From Aliiroseovarius pelagivivens (GTDB lineage: Bacteria; Pseudomonadota; Alphaproteobacteria; Rhodobacterales; Rhodobacteraceae): a DNA stretch of 64,000 nt. Each line of letters opens with the position of its first letter. Position 1 is the first letter of the stretch. The notes under the pieces are model-generated. The model had not been told where the DNA came from. It saw only the letters and a list, made by a program, of their open reading frames with translations, and ran no database searches. Positions 19,401-28,476 of the stretch are shown here, piece after piece. The DNA is taken from assembly GCF_900302485.1 (NCBI RefSeq), contig NZ_OMOI01000001.1, forward strand, positions 2,418,001 through 2,482,000. The letters run 5' to 3'. A program made the position numbers and the translations under genes.

Positions 19401-20078
19401 CTAGAGGATTTCGCCGCCTTCAAGACGCAAGGTGCGATCCATACGCGCGGCGAGCTCAAGGTTATGCGTTGCGATCAGCGCCGACAGACCGGTGTCACGC
19501 ACCAGTTCCATCAACGCCGAAAAGACAGTTTCCGCAGTATCTGGGTCCAGGTTCCCTGTCGGCTCATCCGCCAAAAGCAGCGCTGGCCGGTTGGCAAGCG
19601 CGCGGCAGAAGGCGACGCGCTGTTGCTCGCCACCGGACAGTTCGGCGGGGCGGTGACTGGCGCGGGTGTCTACGCCGACGCGGGCCATCAGCTCCAACGC
19701 GTGATCGCGTGCGGCACGTTCGCCCACGCCATTCGCCAGTTGCGGCAGGACGATGTTTTCCAGCGCGGTAAATTCCGGAAGTAGGTGGTGGAACTGATAG
19801 ACAAAGCCCACTTCGTTGCGCCGAGTGGCGGTGCGGCGACGGTCGGATTGGCCGTCCATCTTCTGCCCGTTGATCGACACCTCGCCCGCATCTGCCGCGT
19901 CCAGCAGCCCGGCGATATGCAGAAGCGTCGATTTGCCGGACCCCGAGGGCGCAACCAGCGCCACAACCTCGCCCTTGGCAATCGACAGGTTCGCGCCGCG
20001 CAGCACGCGGATTTCTCCGGGCGTGTCTTCATTATAGGTCTTGGTGATGCCCGAGAGGCTGAGAACCGTGTCACTCAT
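19401..20078 (-). CDS. lolD: Lipoprotein-releasing ABC transporter ATPase
   Basis: LolD powers release of outer-membrane lipoproteins from the inner membrane to LolA. The 225-residue subunit has Walker A ([11 protein letters not shown]), a Q-loop, the signature LSGGEQQRV and Walker B ([13 protein letters not shown]), characteristic of the MacB/LolD branch. Its ATG overlaps the last eight bases of the permease gene, so the two are translationally coupled. Confidence 0.94.
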   Translation of the reverse strand: MSDTVLSLSGITKTYNEDTPGEIRVLRGANLSIAKGEVVALVAPSGSGKSTLLHIAGLLDAADAGEVSINGQKMDGQSDRRRTATRRNEVGFVYQFHHLLPEFTALENIVLPQLANGVGERAARDHALELMARVGVDTRASHRPAELSGGEQQRVAFCRALANRPALLLADEPTGNLDPDTAETVFSALMELVRDTGLSALIATHNLELAARMDRTLRLEGGEIL

Positions 20079-21357
20079 AGCGCAGTGCCTCCACCGGGTT
20101 CATCCGCGCGGCTTTTCGCGCCGGGAACAGGGTCACAACAAAAGACAGGGTCAGCGACAGGCCAACAGCTGAAGCGACATCCCAGAACTCCAACTTTGCG
20201 GGCAGGTGATAGATGCCCCGGATCGACGGATCCCAGACGCCGCCGCCCGAGAAATAGTTCACCACCGCAAACACAGTGTCGATGTTCAGGGCAAACAGAC
20301 AACCAAGGATCACGCCCGCGATTGTGCCGACAATTCCCGTCAGCGACCCGCACAGGAAGAACACCCGCAAAATGGACCCTTCCGTCAGCCCCATCGTGCG
20401 CAGAATACCGATGTCGCGCCCCTTGTTCTTCACCAGCATGATCAGGCCGGACGTGATGTTCATCGAGGCAATAAGCACCAGCACAGACAAGATGATGAAC
20501 ATGACGTTGTCCTCCATATCCAGTGCCCGCAGGAAGGCGCCCGACCGGTCGCGCCATGTCCAGACACCACTGGGGTCTTCGACGGCCTCCATGATCGGCA
20601 ACAGCAATTCGTCGATGCCTTCCGGATCTTTGACCATCACTTCGATCTCGTCCGCCAGCCCTTCGCGGTTGAAGAAGCTCTGTGCCTCGGCGATGGGAAG
20701 ATAGACGCGGGTGCGGTCAATGTCCCAGCGACCAGCGGTAAAGATATAGGTGACCTCATACGCATTCACGCGCGGGCTGGTACCGAAAGCGGTCTTCACC
20801 CCATTGGGCGAGATGATCTTGATCTTGTCGCCGATCCCAACATTCAGCTCAGCGGCAACACCCGACCCGATGGCAACGCCCCGCTCGAAGTCAGATAGCG
20901 CGCCCGCCGAGCTTTCCGGTTCAACAATGCGCGGAATGGTCAGGATGTCCTCATAGGCGATCCCGAAGACCTCGACCCCTGCATTATACTGGCCCCGGTT
21001 CGCCATGACCTGCCCCTTGACCAAAGGCGCAGCACGGACAACCCCCGGAACCGTCAAGATCCGGTCAGCCCAGACTTCATAGTTTGAAATGGTGCGATCC
21101 AACCCGCCATTCGCAGTGATCCGGCTTTGGGCATAGACCTCGACATGGGCATTGGCGCCCAGAATGGTGTCGACAAATTCGTCCCGAAATCCGGTACGCA
21201 CAGCCAGCGTAATGATCAACGCAGCGACTGCCAGCGTGATCCCGATCAGGCTGATCCACGTCATCGTGCTGACGCCACCTTCGGCACGGCGCGCGCGCAG
21301 ATACCGCCACGCGATCTGCCATTCAAAACGGGAAAACGGGGCTGTTCGCTTGGGCAA
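20071..21357 (-). CDS. Lipoprotein-releasing ABC transporter permease (LolC/LolE type)
   Basis: This 428-residue permease has one N-terminal helix ([19 protein letters not shown]), a large periplasmic domain and three C-terminal helices, as in LolC/LolE. Like most alphaproteobacteria the locus has only one permease gene, suggesting a homodimer. I chose a TTG start at 21357 (reading [20 protein letters not shown]) because AGGAG stands six bases upstream; an in-frame extension to 21459 lacks family similarity. It is followed by overlapping lolD. Confidence 0.92.
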   Translation of the reverse strand: MPKRTAPFSRFEWQIAWRYLRARRAEGGVSTMTWISLIGITLAVAALIITLAVRTGFRDEFVDTILGANAHVEVYAQSRITANGGLDRTISNYEVWADRILTVPGVVRAAPLVKGQVMANRGQYNAGVEVFGIAYEDILTIPRIVEPESSAGALSDFERGVAIGSGVAAELNVGIGDKIKIISPNGVKTAFGTSPRVNAYEVTYIFTAGRWDIDRTRVYLPIAEAQSFFNREGLADEIEVMVKDPEGIDELLLPIMEAVEDPSGVWTWRDRSGAFLRALDMEDNVMFIILSVLVLIASMNITSGLIMLVKNKGRDIGILRTMGLTEGSILRVFFLCGSLTGIVGTIAGVILGCLFALNIDTVFAVVNYFSGGGVWDPSIRGIYHLPAKLEFWDVASAVGLSLTLSFVVTLFPARKAARMNPVEALRYE

Positions 21358-21671
21358 CTGGGGCTCCTGACGGGGTAAGATTTGCGCCAAACTGGGGGTT
21401 CTGGCCCACAAGGTCAAGCACATGCCCCCAAGGTGGCCTGAAACTGCCACCCCACCCACAATCCGTTAACCTGTGGAGAAACAAAAGTTTTCTGTGGACA
21501 ACTCGTTTAACAGGCAAAGTTTCACTTTACAGAGAGCAATGCGGGTGACACCATATCTAGTAAGGCAAGGCGCAAAGAACGCTGAACCTTGTACAGGCAT
21601 CAAGCATTTGTAGCCATTAACGGTCGCTGCCACGAACCCGCCACAAATGCTGAAACCAAGGGGGGCATATC
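21358..21671. other. Divergent intergenic region with two DnaA-box-like sites
   Basis: The 314 bp between the Lol permease and the YbjN gene holds no gene I can support. Two near-consensus DnaA boxes (TGTGGAGAA at 21472-21480 and TGTGGACAA at 21493-21501, each one mismatch from TGTGGATAA) stand in the same orientation exactly 21 bp apart. The promoters of both flanking genes must be here; a weak TTGTAC-type -35 near 21591 could serve ybjN. Confidence 0.4.
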
Positions 21672-22175
21672 ATGGCCGCAACCGAGCAGTACATCGAAAG
21701 CGAAGATCTTCACCCGATCGACATCGTCGAAACCATCGCGCAACACCACGCATGGGAATTTGACCGTGTCGCTGAAGACCAGATTGCCATGGCCGTCGAA
21801 GGTCAGTGGCGTACATACTCGATCACGTTGGCTTGGTCGCCATACGATGAAACCCTACGCCTGATCTGCACCTTCGAAATGGAGCCGCCCGAAGACAGCC
21901 TGCCGCGCATCTATGATGTCCTGAACCGCATCAATGACCAATGCTGGACTGGTGCCTTCACCTATTGGGAAGAGCAGCGCCTGATGGTCTGGCGTTACGG
22001 TCTGCCCCTGACTGGCGGACAGTTTGCGGGCCCCGAGCAGATCGACCGCCTGATCGCCTCGGCTGTGTCGGCTTCGGAACGCTACTATCCCGCGTTTCAG
22101 CTGGTCGCATGGACTGACCGCAGCGTCGAAGACGCCCTGCAGGTCGCCATCGCCGAGGCTTACGGCCGAGCCTAA
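21672..22175 (+). CDS. YbjN domain-containing protein
   Basis: This 167-residue cytosolic protein matches the alphaproteobacterial YbjN family, which has a T3SS-chaperone-like fold. Visible conserved parts are IVETIAQHHAWEFDR near the start, the LICTFEME strand, RIYDVLNRINDQCWTGAFTYWEE in the middle and the ERYYPAFQLVAW segment near the end. YbjN influences stress and motility in enterobacteria, but the mechanism is unclear. It precedes proC on the same strand, with a hairpin between them. Confidence 0.88.
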   Translation: MAATEQYIESEDLHPIDIVETIAQHHAWEFDRVAEDQIAMAVEGQWRTYSITLAWSPYDETLRLICTFEMEPPEDSLPRIYDVLNRINDQCWTGAFTYWEEQRLMVWRYGLPLTGGQFAGPEQIDRLIASAVSASERYYPAFQLVAWTDRSVEDALQVAIAEAYGRA

Positions 22176-22196
22176 CCCCACCACTCACTATGCCAG

Positions 22197-22217
22197 CCGC
22201 GCCTACCGGCGCGGTTT
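22197..22217 (+). terminator. GC-rich hairpin after the YbjN gene, possible terminator
   Basis: A perfect seven-base stem CCGCGCC-TACC-GGCGCGG is followed only by TTTCGG. The U-tract is short, so it may be a weak terminator or a processing hairpin. Confidence 0.45.
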
Positions 22218-22283
22218 CGGCTTGCGCCGACCGTGCTGCGCTCTAATCTCGCATCCAAGTAGGAAACGGGATGGGGCATCAAC

Positions 22284-23099
22284 ATGATGGATCAGGTAAA
22301 ATCGCGCGGTCTGGTGCTGCTGGGCTGCGGCAAGATGGGATCGGCCATGCTGGAAGGCTGGCTGTCGGACGGACTGCCCACAAGCTCGGTCTGGGTAAAC
22401 GACCCCTACCCGTCGGACTGGCTACAATCGCTGGACGGGCTGAACCTGAACACGCAGCTTCCCGAAAACCCCGCCATCGTTTTGATTGCCGTGAAACCGC
22501 AAATGATGGCCGAGGCACTGCCGTCCTTGAAAGCCCTTGGCAACGGAACAACCCTGTTCCTGTCGGTCGCCGCGGGGACGCCGATCTCCACCTATCAAGA
22601 TATGCTGGGCGACCAGACCCCGATCATCCGCGCCATGCCCAACACCCCTGCCGCCATCGGGCGCGGAATCACCGCGATTTGCGGCAATGATCATGCATCT
22701 GCAGTCGACATGGATCTGGCCCAAGCGCTGCTGTCCGCAGTCGGGCAAGTCGTCCGTCTGGACGGAGAGCATCAGATGGACGCCGTCACAGCGGTCTCTG
22801 GCTCTGGCCCCGCCTATGTGTTCCATCTAATCGAGACGCTGGCCGCCGCAGGCGTCAAACAGGGCCTGTCCGAAGAGCTCTCCATGCAATTGGCAAAAGC
22901 CACCGTGGGCGGCGCTGGGGCTTTGGCGGAAGAAGCTGATGACGACCCCGCCCAACTGCGCATCAATGTCACCAGCCCGGGCGGCACCACCGCTGCGGCC
23001 CTATCTGTCCTAATGGACGAAAACATGGGCTTTCCCGACCTTCTAACCCGCGCGGTAAAAGCCGCCGCCGACCGTTCCAAGGAGCTTGCCAATGGCTGA
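22284..23099 (+). CDS. proC: Pyrroline-5-carboxylate reductase
   Basis: ProC catalyses the last step of proline synthesis, NAD(P)H-dependent reduction of pyrroline-5-carboxylate. The 271-residue protein starts with the dinucleotide site LLGCGKMGSAM. The family signature is clear: VSGSGPAYVF followed by the long helix with the V-T-S-PGGTT motif (NVTSPGGTTAAAL). Its stop overlaps the start of the CsaA-like gene by eight bases. In-frame ATG codons at 22284 and 22287 are both possible starts. Confidence 0.95.
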   Translation: MMDQVKSRGLVLLGCGKMGSAMLEGWLSDGLPTSSVWVNDPYPSDWLQSLDGLNLNTQLPENPAIVLIAVKPQMMAEALPSLKALGNGTTLFLSVAAGTPISTYQDMLGDQTPIIRAMPNTPAAIGRGITAICGNDHASAVDMDLAQALLSAVGQVVRLDGEHQMDAVTAVSGSGPAYVFHLIETLAAAGVKQGLSEELSMQLAKATVGGAGALAEEADDDPAQLRINVTSPGGTTAAALSVLMDENMGFPDLLTRAVKAAADRSKELANG

Positions 23100-23430
23100 G
23101 ATCTCGTTTGATGACTTCATGAAAGTCGATATCCGCAAGGGCACCATTGTGCGCGCCGAACCCTTCCCCGAGGCCCGCAAGCCCGCCATCAAGCTGTGGG
23201 TCGATTTCGGGGACGAGATTGGTGAAAAGAAAAGCTCGGCCCAGATCACCGCGCATTACGACCCCGAAGCGTTGATCGGGAAAGAGGTCTTGGCCGTGGT
23301 GAACTTCCCGCCCCGCCAGATCGGCCCGATGCGCAGCGAGGTTCTGGTTCTGGGTCTGCCCGACCCGGACGGCGAAGTCGTGCTTCTGACCCCCGACAAA
23401 TCCGTCCCCAACGGCGCGCGAATGTTCTGA
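23092..23430 (+). CDS. csaA: tRNA-binding/chaperone protein CsaA-like
   Basis: This 112-residue protein is a stand-alone EMAPII/Trbp111-type OB-fold tRNA-binding domain, as in CsaA. The motifs FMKVDIRKGTIVRAEPFPEARKPA, IGKEVLAVVNFPPRQIG and SEVLVLGL are characteristic. CsaA-type dimers bind tRNA and have been reported to have chaperone or export-related activity. The start at 23092 lies inside the end of proC, and its stop TGA overlaps the ATG of the next gene (TGATG), so proC, this gene and the dehydrogenase form a tightly coupled trio. Confidence 0.9.
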   Translation: MAEISFDDFMKVDIRKGTIVRAEPFPEARKPAIKLWVDFGDEIGEKKSSAQITAHYDPEALIGKEVLAVVNFPPRQIGPMRSEVLVLGLPDPDGEVVLLTPDKSVPNGARMF

Positions 23431-24380
23431 TGAAGCTTTTCATCTCGCGCCCTCTGCCCGATCCGGTTCTGACCCGCGCCCTCGACGCCTATGACACCAC
23501 GGTGCGCGACATCACGACCCCGATGACGCGGGACGAGATGATTGCAGGCCTACAGGACTATGACATCGTCTTGCCGACATTGGGCGACCTCTATACGGCC
23601 GACATCTTCGCCGATGCGGGAAACATCCGCACCCGGCTGCTGGCGAATTTCGGCGTGGGCTACAACCATATCGACGTGGACGCGGCCAAAGCGCACGGCC
23701 TTCAGGTGACCAACACCCCCGGCGCCGTCACCGACGCCACCGCTGACACCGCCATGACGCTCATCCTGATGACCGCCCGGCGCGCAGGCGAAGGCGAACG
23801 GATGCTACGTAGCGGCGCGTGGGAAGGCTGGCACCCAACTCAGCTGCTGGGCATGCACGTGTCCGGCAAAACCGTCGGCATCATCGGTATGGGCCGCATT
23901 GGTCAGGCCATCGCCAAACGCTGTCATTTCGGTTTCGGCATGAACGTGGTGTTCTATAACCGCTCCCCCAAAACGCCGGACCTGCCCGCGCAGCAATTGG
24001 CCAGCATCGAGGACGTCGCCCATGTGGCAGACATCCTTGTCATCGCCGTTCCGGGTGGGGCCGATACGCGCCACCTGATCGACAAAAGCACGTTCGACGC
24101 GATGCAGCCCCATGCACTCCTGATCAACATTGCGCGCGGCGAGATCGTCAATGAGGCCGCCCTGATCGACGCCCTGGAAACGGGCCAGATCGCGGGCGCC
24201 GGTCTAGACGTCTACGAGTTCGAACCCAAAGTGCCCAAAGCCCTGACCGACCGCGAAGACGTGACGCTGCTGCCCCATCTGGGCACTGCAACGCTCGAAG
24301 TACGAACGGATATGGGCATGCTGGCGATGGACAATGTCGACGCTTACGCAAACGGAAAGACGCTGCCGACACCCGTCTGA
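23430..24380 (+). CDS. D-2-hydroxyacid dehydrogenase (glyoxylate/hydroxypyruvate reductase type)
   Basis: This 316-residue NAD(P)-dependent dehydrogenase has the Rossmann motif GIIGMGRIGQAIAKR near residues 150-165. The catalytic set is present: the arginine in NIARGEIV, the glutamate in AGLDVYEFEP and the histidine in LLPHLGTAT. The NFGVGYNHIDVDAAKAHG region fits the glycerate dehydrogenase/glyoxylate reductase subgroup. It probably reduces glyoxylate or hydroxypyruvate; the substrate is inferred. Its ATG overlaps the csaA stop by one base. Confidence 0.9.
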   Translation: MKLFISRPLPDPVLTRALDAYDTTVRDITTPMTRDEMIAGLQDYDIVLPTLGDLYTADIFADAGNIRTRLLANFGVGYNHIDVDAAKAHGLQVTNTPGAVTDATADTAMTLILMTARRAGEGERMLRSGAWEGWHPTQLLGMHVSGKTVGIIGMGRIGQAIAKRCHFGFGMNVVFYNRSPKTPDLPAQQLASIEDVAHVADILVIAVPGGADTRHLIDKSTFDAMQPHALLINIARGEIVNEAALIDALETGQIAGAGLDVYEFEPKVPKALTDREDVTLLPHLGTATLEVRTDMGMLAMDNVDAYANGKTLPTPV

Positions 24381-24402
24381 TCTCATAATCTTACTGGAAA
24401 AC

Positions 24403-24981
24403 TCAGCCCCCGGTCGCCTCGCGCCAGTGGCGGCGGCACAGGGACACATAGGTCTCGTTCCCGCCGATCTGCACCTGATCGCCATCAGTCAAAGCGCGCC
24501 CCTGATCGTCTTGCCGTACGACCATCGTGGCCTTTTTTCCGCAGTGACAGATCGTGCGCACTTCGCGCATCTCGTCTGCAAGGGCCAACAGCGCGGCGGA
24601 CCCCGGAAACAGATTGCCCTGAAAATCCACCCGCAGCCCATAACACATGACCGGCACTCTCAGATCATCCACGGCGCGGGCCAATTGCCAGACTTGCTCG
24701 CGGCTGAGAAACTGCGCTTCGTCAATGAACACACAGGCACAGGGGCCTTCTGCCTGCCGGCGCGCGATCTTGTCGAACAGATCCTCGCCCTCGGCGAATG
24801 TGTCTGCCTCCGTGCCGATCCCGATCCGGCTGCCAATTCGTGCCTCGCCTACGCGATTATCAAGCTGCGCGGTAATCAGATAGGTCTGCATCCCCCGCTC
24901 GTGATAGTTATAGCTGGCCTGAAGAAGCAGGGTCGATTTCCCCGCGTTCATGGTCGAATAGTGAAAATAGAGCTTTGCCAT
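24403..24981 (-). CDS. tdk: Thymidine kinase
   Basis: This 192-residue type II thymidine kinase phosphorylates thymidine in the salvage pathway. The P-loop STMNAGKSTLLLQ, the catalytic FIDEAQFL (glutamate general base) and the lasso region near CHCGKKATMVV (zinc site, with the later LCRRHW) are present. It is a stand-alone gene, convergent with the hydroxyacid dehydrogenase. Confidence 0.95.
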   Translation of the reverse strand: MAKLYFHYSTMNAGKSTLLLQASYNYHERGMQTYLITAQLDNRVGEARIGSRIGIGTEADTFAEGEDLFDKIARRQAEGPCACVFIDEAQFLSREQVWQLARAVDDLRVPVMCYGLRVDFQGNLFPGSAALLALADEMREVRTICHCGKKATMVVRQDDQGRALTDGDQVQIGGNETYVSLCRRHWREATGG

Positions 24982-25099
24982 ATCTCTGAATTACGCGCCC
25001 ACGGGACACGGTTCAACCGTTCGTTTCACCTACAATCAGCCGTAGCAGTGAAACCTTACATGTTATCGTGGAGAGCATAGAAAAGGAGAAAGCGGACGC

Positions 25100-25228
25100 G
25101 AACACACACATGGTCAGAGGGCATAGCCCGGGGATGGAATTGACCGTTACAATCGTAAACCGACACATCCAGCTTTCTCTTGCAGGCGATTGGCCTGCAT
25201 CCCGCAGCGCTAGCACTGCGGGTCTTTT
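25100..25228 (+). ncRNA. Candidate small RNA with terminal hairpins
   Basis: The 415-bp gap between tdk and the CII-like gene contains two adjacent perfect stem-loops: TGCAGGC-GATTG-GCCTGCA at 25181-25199 and CCCGCAG-CGCTAGCA-CTGCGGG at 25201-25222, the latter followed by TCTTTT, a factor-independent terminator. No convincing gene runs into it, so the most economical reading is a short untranslated RNA ending at about 25228. The 5' end given is a guess. A weak GTG-started frame from 25068 runs across the terminator and I do not believe it. Confidence 0.35.
25201..25228 (+). terminator. Factor-independent terminator
   Basis: A seven-base GC-rich stem CCCGCAG/CTGCGGG with an eight-base loop is followed directly by TCTTTT. 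Confidence 0.7.
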
Positions 25229-25349
25229 CCTACCGACGCACGTGGCATCGGGCACTTGTCAAAACTCTCTTACTCGCAAACAGCAAAAGATAACTCGCTA
25301 CACTTCTGAAATAAGCCATTCCCTTACCGCAAAAATAATGGGAAAAGAG

Positions 25350-25367
25350 GTGTGGAATTCCCCACAC
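25350..25367 (+). promoter_or_regulatory. Inverted repeat upstream of the CII-like gene
   Basis: GTGTGG-AATTCC-CCACAC, thirty bases ahead of the ATG at 25397. It may be an operator, possibly for the regulator itself, or a 5' UTR hairpin. The rest of 25229-25349 is AT-rich and holds nothing else I can name. Confidence 0.4.
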
Positions 25368-25396
25368 GTATGCAGGGAAGACAAAGGAATAAGAGT

Positions 25397-25858
25397 ATGG
25401 CTGGTGTTGGAAGCTATCTAAAGAAACATACAGAGGCCCTCGTCAAAGACGTCGGGTTGGAAGCCGCCTGTGCTGCCACGGGCAAATCCAAGGCCACTCT
25501 GGGACGTTACTATTCCGACAGCGACGAGCACGCAGATCGCTTCATGCCCATCGACGCCGTTGCCGCACTGGAAGAGGCCGCGCGCTATCCGCACGTCACC
25601 AGCGCTTTGTCCGAGCTTCGGGGGATCACTCTTTCATATGATTCCGACCGCAAGAACTCGCCCGAAGGCGGGGTAAACAGCGACGTGATTGCCCTATCAC
25701 AGCGCTTTGCGATGTTGATGGCTGAATACCAGCAGTCCATCGAAGACGGCATCATCACGATCAATGAGGCCAAGCGCCTTTTGCGTGAAACACTGGCGCT
25801 TCAGCATGTTCTGATCGACATGAAGCTGCATCTGGAAGAAGAAACCGAGATCGGCTAG
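25397..25858 (+). CDS. Phage CII-like regulatory protein
   Basis: This 153-residue protein has an N-terminal helix-turn-helix-like part (VKDVGLEAACAATGKSKATLGRYYSD) and a helical C-terminal half (IALSQRFAMLMAEYQQSIEDGIITINEAKRLL). The layout recalls the phage regulatory CII (CP76) family, a resemblance judged by eye. The chosen ATG has an AAGGA site nine bases upstream. No phage gene is nearby, so this may be a domesticated chromosomal regulator. Confidence 0.65.
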   Translation: MAGVGSYLKKHTEALVKDVGLEAACAATGKSKATLGRYYSDSDEHADRFMPIDAVAALEEAARYPHVTSALSELRGITLSYDSDRKNSPEGGVNSDVIALSQRFAMLMAEYQQSIEDGIITINEAKRLLRETLALQHVLIDMKLHLEEETEIG

Positions 25859-25864
25859 GACTGA

Positions 25865-26218
25865 TCACCCCAACAAGATCACCAGCCACGCAACTCCACA
25901 CGCAATCGCCGTCAGCCCGACAAAGGCGCTGCCTGTGTCCTTGGCTTCGCGCGCAAGGTCATGTTCTTCTCGGGTGACCAGATCCACGGTGCGTTCGATT
26001 GCCGTGTTGATCAGCTCGGACGCAACGACCAGCAAGCTGAGTGCCAGCAACAGCGCGGTTTCTCCGCGGCTCAGATCCAACCACAGCGCCGTGGAACACG
26101 AGATCAGGCAGACGACCGTCCATTGCCGCAACGACGCTTCTGTCCGCCATGCGGCGCGCCATCCGGCCCAGGACCACACGCACGTCATCCAGAAACGATG
26201 CAGATGCTTCTTCAGCAT
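25865..26218 (-). CDS. dgkA: Diacylglycerol kinase
   Basis: This 117-residue integral membrane enzyme recycles diacylglycerol to phosphatidic acid. It has the DgkA layout of three helices and the active-site stretch SELINTAIERTVDLVTREEHDLAREAKDTGSAFV, containing the catalytic Glu and the Asn/Lys/Asp residues of the family. Its ATG overlaps the stop of the YigZ-like gene by seven bases. Confidence 0.93.
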   Translation of the reverse strand: MLKKHLHRFWMTCVWSWAGWRAAWRTEASLRQWTVVCLISCSTALWLDLSRGETALLLALSLLVVASELINTAIERTVDLVTREEHDLAREAKDTGSAFVGLTAIACGVAWLVILLG

Positions 26219-26598
26219 GTGTCGCCCTCAAGCGTCGCGTTTTCGAGGTAGTGATGCACTGAGTCCTGCACCCGGCGAAACCGATCGCCGCCCAGCTTGG
26301 TGCCTCCAAACCAGCGGGTTACCACGATGATGTGTCCCGTAACGCCTTCACGTTCCAGCATCCGCAAAATGACCATTCCCGCGCCGGCCTCGCCATCGTC
26401 GCCCTTCACACCGCCCTCTTCTGGCAGGATCGCCGCCCAAGTGTTGTGCGTGGCCTTGGCATAGCGTTTGTCGCGGGTCAGGGTCTTCAGAAATGCTTTC
26501 ACATCGGCGCGGCTGTTCACCGGCCCGCCCGAGACCGCATATTTCGATCCCCGGTCCGTCAGAAACCCGCTGAATTGCTGCATATCTGTCTTGCCCAT
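26212..26598 (-). CDS. YigZ/IMPACT family protein
   Basis: A 128-residue protein of the UPF0029/IMPACT family, short form lacking the usual C-terminal DUF1949 domain of E. coli YigZ. Characteristic parts are SKYAVSGGPVNSRADVKAFL, ATHNTWA, the acidic DDGEAGAGM motif and VVTRWFGGTKLGGDRF. Family members are linked to translation control in eukaryotes; the bacterial role is unclear. It overlaps dgkA by seven bases. Confidence 0.9.
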   Translation of the reverse strand: MGKTDMQQFSGFLTDRGSKYAVSGGPVNSRADVKAFLKTLTRDKRYAKATHNTWAAILPEEGGVKGDDGEAGAGMVILRMLEREGVTGHIIVVTRWFGGTKLGGDRFRRVQDSVHHYLENATLEGDTC

Positions 26599-26675
26599 GA
26601 GAATTGTATAGCCGCCGATCTATCGCTTCACCAGATCACTCTGGTCTTTGCCGCCCAAGCGATTACAGTTGAATC

Positions 26676-26927
26676 ATGTTTACCATCGAACACGAATTTG
26701 ACTCGACCGTCGTCACTCTGGTGGACGAGGGCGATGATGCCGACGGCCCCCATCTGAACGAGGACGTGACCATCAACGCCTTTGCCGATTGCGTCACGCT
26801 GGAACAATGGGATCCGCGGACCGATCAGGTGCACAAGATCACCCTGTCCCCGGCACAGTTGCGCGACCTGACCGCAGCCCTAAACTTGCCCGAAGGGATC
26901 TATCGTTCGGAGATCAAGGGCGACTAA
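26676..26927 (+). CDS. Small conserved-looking hypothetical protein
   Basis: An 83-residue acidic protein starting [19 protein letters not shown]. It has mixed strand/helix character with no signal or membrane segment (for example [21 protein letters not shown] near the end). Codon use resembles the flanking core genes. Its last 14 bases overlap the 3' end of the convergent glpK gene. I do not recognise the family and assign no function. Confidence 0.7.
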   Translation: MFTIEHEFDSTVVTLVDEGDDADGPHLNEDVTINAFADCVTLEQWDPRTDQVHKITLSPAQLRDLTAALNLPEGIYRSEIKGD

Positions 26928-28380
26928 GGGTCCGCGCCACCGCGTCTTTCCACCCCGCATAGCGGCGGGTGCGGGTGTCGCTGTCCATCTGCGGCGCAAA
27001 ACTGCGCTCTAGCGCCCAAGTGGCGGCGAACCCGGCCTGATCGGGATAGATTCCAGCCTTCATGCCCGCCAGCCAAGCAGCGCCCAGCGCTGTAGTTTCC
27101 AAAACCGTTGGACGGTCCACATCGGCACCGTTGATGTCGGCCAGAAACTGCATCGCCCAGTCGGACGCCGCCATGCCACCATCCACGCGCAGCACCGTTT
27201 CGCTGGCATTGCCCATGTCGGCCTGCATCGCCTCGAGCAGATCTCGGGTCTGGAAACCTACGGCCTCCAGCGCGGCACGGGCGAACTCTTTCGGGCCGGA
27301 CCCTCGGGTCAGGCCAAAGACCGCGCCCCGGCATTCCGCATCCCAATAAGGCGCGCCCATGCCGGTGAAGGCTGGCACCAGAATGACCTCTTGCTCGGGA
27401 TCAGCTGCATCAGCCAGCGCGGTGGTTTCAGCCGCATCGTCGATGATGCCCAGCCCGTCGCGCAGCCACTGCACCGCGGCACCCGCGATGAAGATCGAAC
27501 CTTCCAGCGCATAGGTGGGCTTGCCGTCCAACTGATATGCAATCGTGGTCAGCAGACGGTTTTTCGACACGACTGGCACATTGCCCGTATTGAGCAGCGC
27601 AAAACACCCGGTGCCATAGGTTGATTTCAGCATCCCCGGCTGGAAACACGCTTGCCCGATGGTCGCCGCCTGCTGATCGCCCGCCACACCCAAAATAGGC
27701 ACCGGCGCACCCAAAAGGTCGGTCACGCCGAAGTGAGACGCGCAATCGCGCACCTCGGGCAGCATGCTCATCGGGATGTTCAACAGCGCGCAGATATCCG
27801 CGTCCCACGCCCCCCGTTTGATGTCATAAAGCATCGTCCGCGCGGCATTGGTGGCGTCGGTCACATGTGACGCGCCGTCCGTCAGCCGCCAGATCAGGAA
27901 GGTATCCACCGTCCCGAACGCCAGCTCTCCGGCCTCAGCCTTGGCTCGCGCGCCGTCCACATTGTCCAAGATCCACGCCAGCTTCGTGGCCGAGAAATAC
28001 GGGTCCAGCAACAGCCCCGTGCGGTCCGTCACCATCGCTTCGTGCCCATCCGCCTTCAGATCAGCGCAGGTCTGAGCGGTCCGGCGGTCCTGCCAGACAA
28101 TCGCATTGTAGATCGGAGCCCCGGTCACACGGTCCCAGACCAGCGTGGTCTCGCGCTGGTTGGTGATGCCGATGGCCGTGACCTCTTGCCCTTCGGCGGC
28201 TTCCAGACAGGTCGCACACACGGTCTCCCAGATTTCTTCCGGGTCATGCTCGACCCAGCCCGAGGCCGGGAAATGCTGGGTGAATTCCTTTTGCGCCACA
28301 GAACTTGGCCGCATATCCCCATCAAACAAGATCGCCCGGGACGAAGTTGTGCCCTGATCAATGGCAAGGATATGGGTCAT
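26914..28380 (-). CDS. glpK: Glycerol kinase
   Basis: GlpK phosphorylates glycerol to glycerol 3-phosphate for catabolism or lipid synthesis. The 488-residue FGGY-family protein has the N-terminal phosphate loop [11 protein letters not shown], the substrate motif [10 protein letters not shown], and the second signature [16 protein letters not shown]. The C-terminal ATP region contains [19 protein letters not shown]. The ATG at 28380 has a GGAGAG site just upstream; the frame continues to 28401 without support. No glycerol regulator or facilitator is adjacent. Confidence 0.96.
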   Translation of the reverse strand: MTHILAIDQGTTSSRAILFDGDMRPSSVAQKEFTQHFPASGWVEHDPEEIWETVCATCLEAAEGQEVTAIGITNQRETTLVWDRVTGAPIYNAIVWQDRRTAQTCADLKADGHEAMVTDRTGLLLDPYFSATKLAWILDNVDGARAKAEAGELAFGTVDTFLIWRLTDGASHVTDATNAARTMLYDIKRGAWDADICALLNIPMSMLPEVRDCASHFGVTDLLGAPVPILGVAGDQQAATIGQACFQPGMLKSTYGTGCFALLNTGNVPVVSKNRLLTTIAYQLDGKPTYALEGSIFIAGAAVQWLRDGLGIIDDAAETTALADAADPEQEVILVPAFTGMGAPYWDAECRGAVFGLTRGSGPKEFARAALEAVGFQTRDLLEAMQADMGNASETVLRVDGGMAASDWAMQFLADINGADVDRPTVLETTALGAAWLAGMKAGIYPDQAGFAATWALERSFAPQMDSDTRTRRYAGWKDAVARTLSRP

Positions 28381-28476
28381 GGGGGCTCTCCTTCTTGGCA
28401 TCGCGCGCAGTTCTTTCTAGAAGTTATCGCTAGCACCTTGCCAAATCCAAGTCACGCACATCCCGAAGGACCCGAT

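Noticed and set aside
25068..25421. GTG-started plus-strand frame of 117 residues
   Set aside because: It crosses a convincing terminator at 25201-25228 and overlaps the start of the CII-like gene, with no domain.
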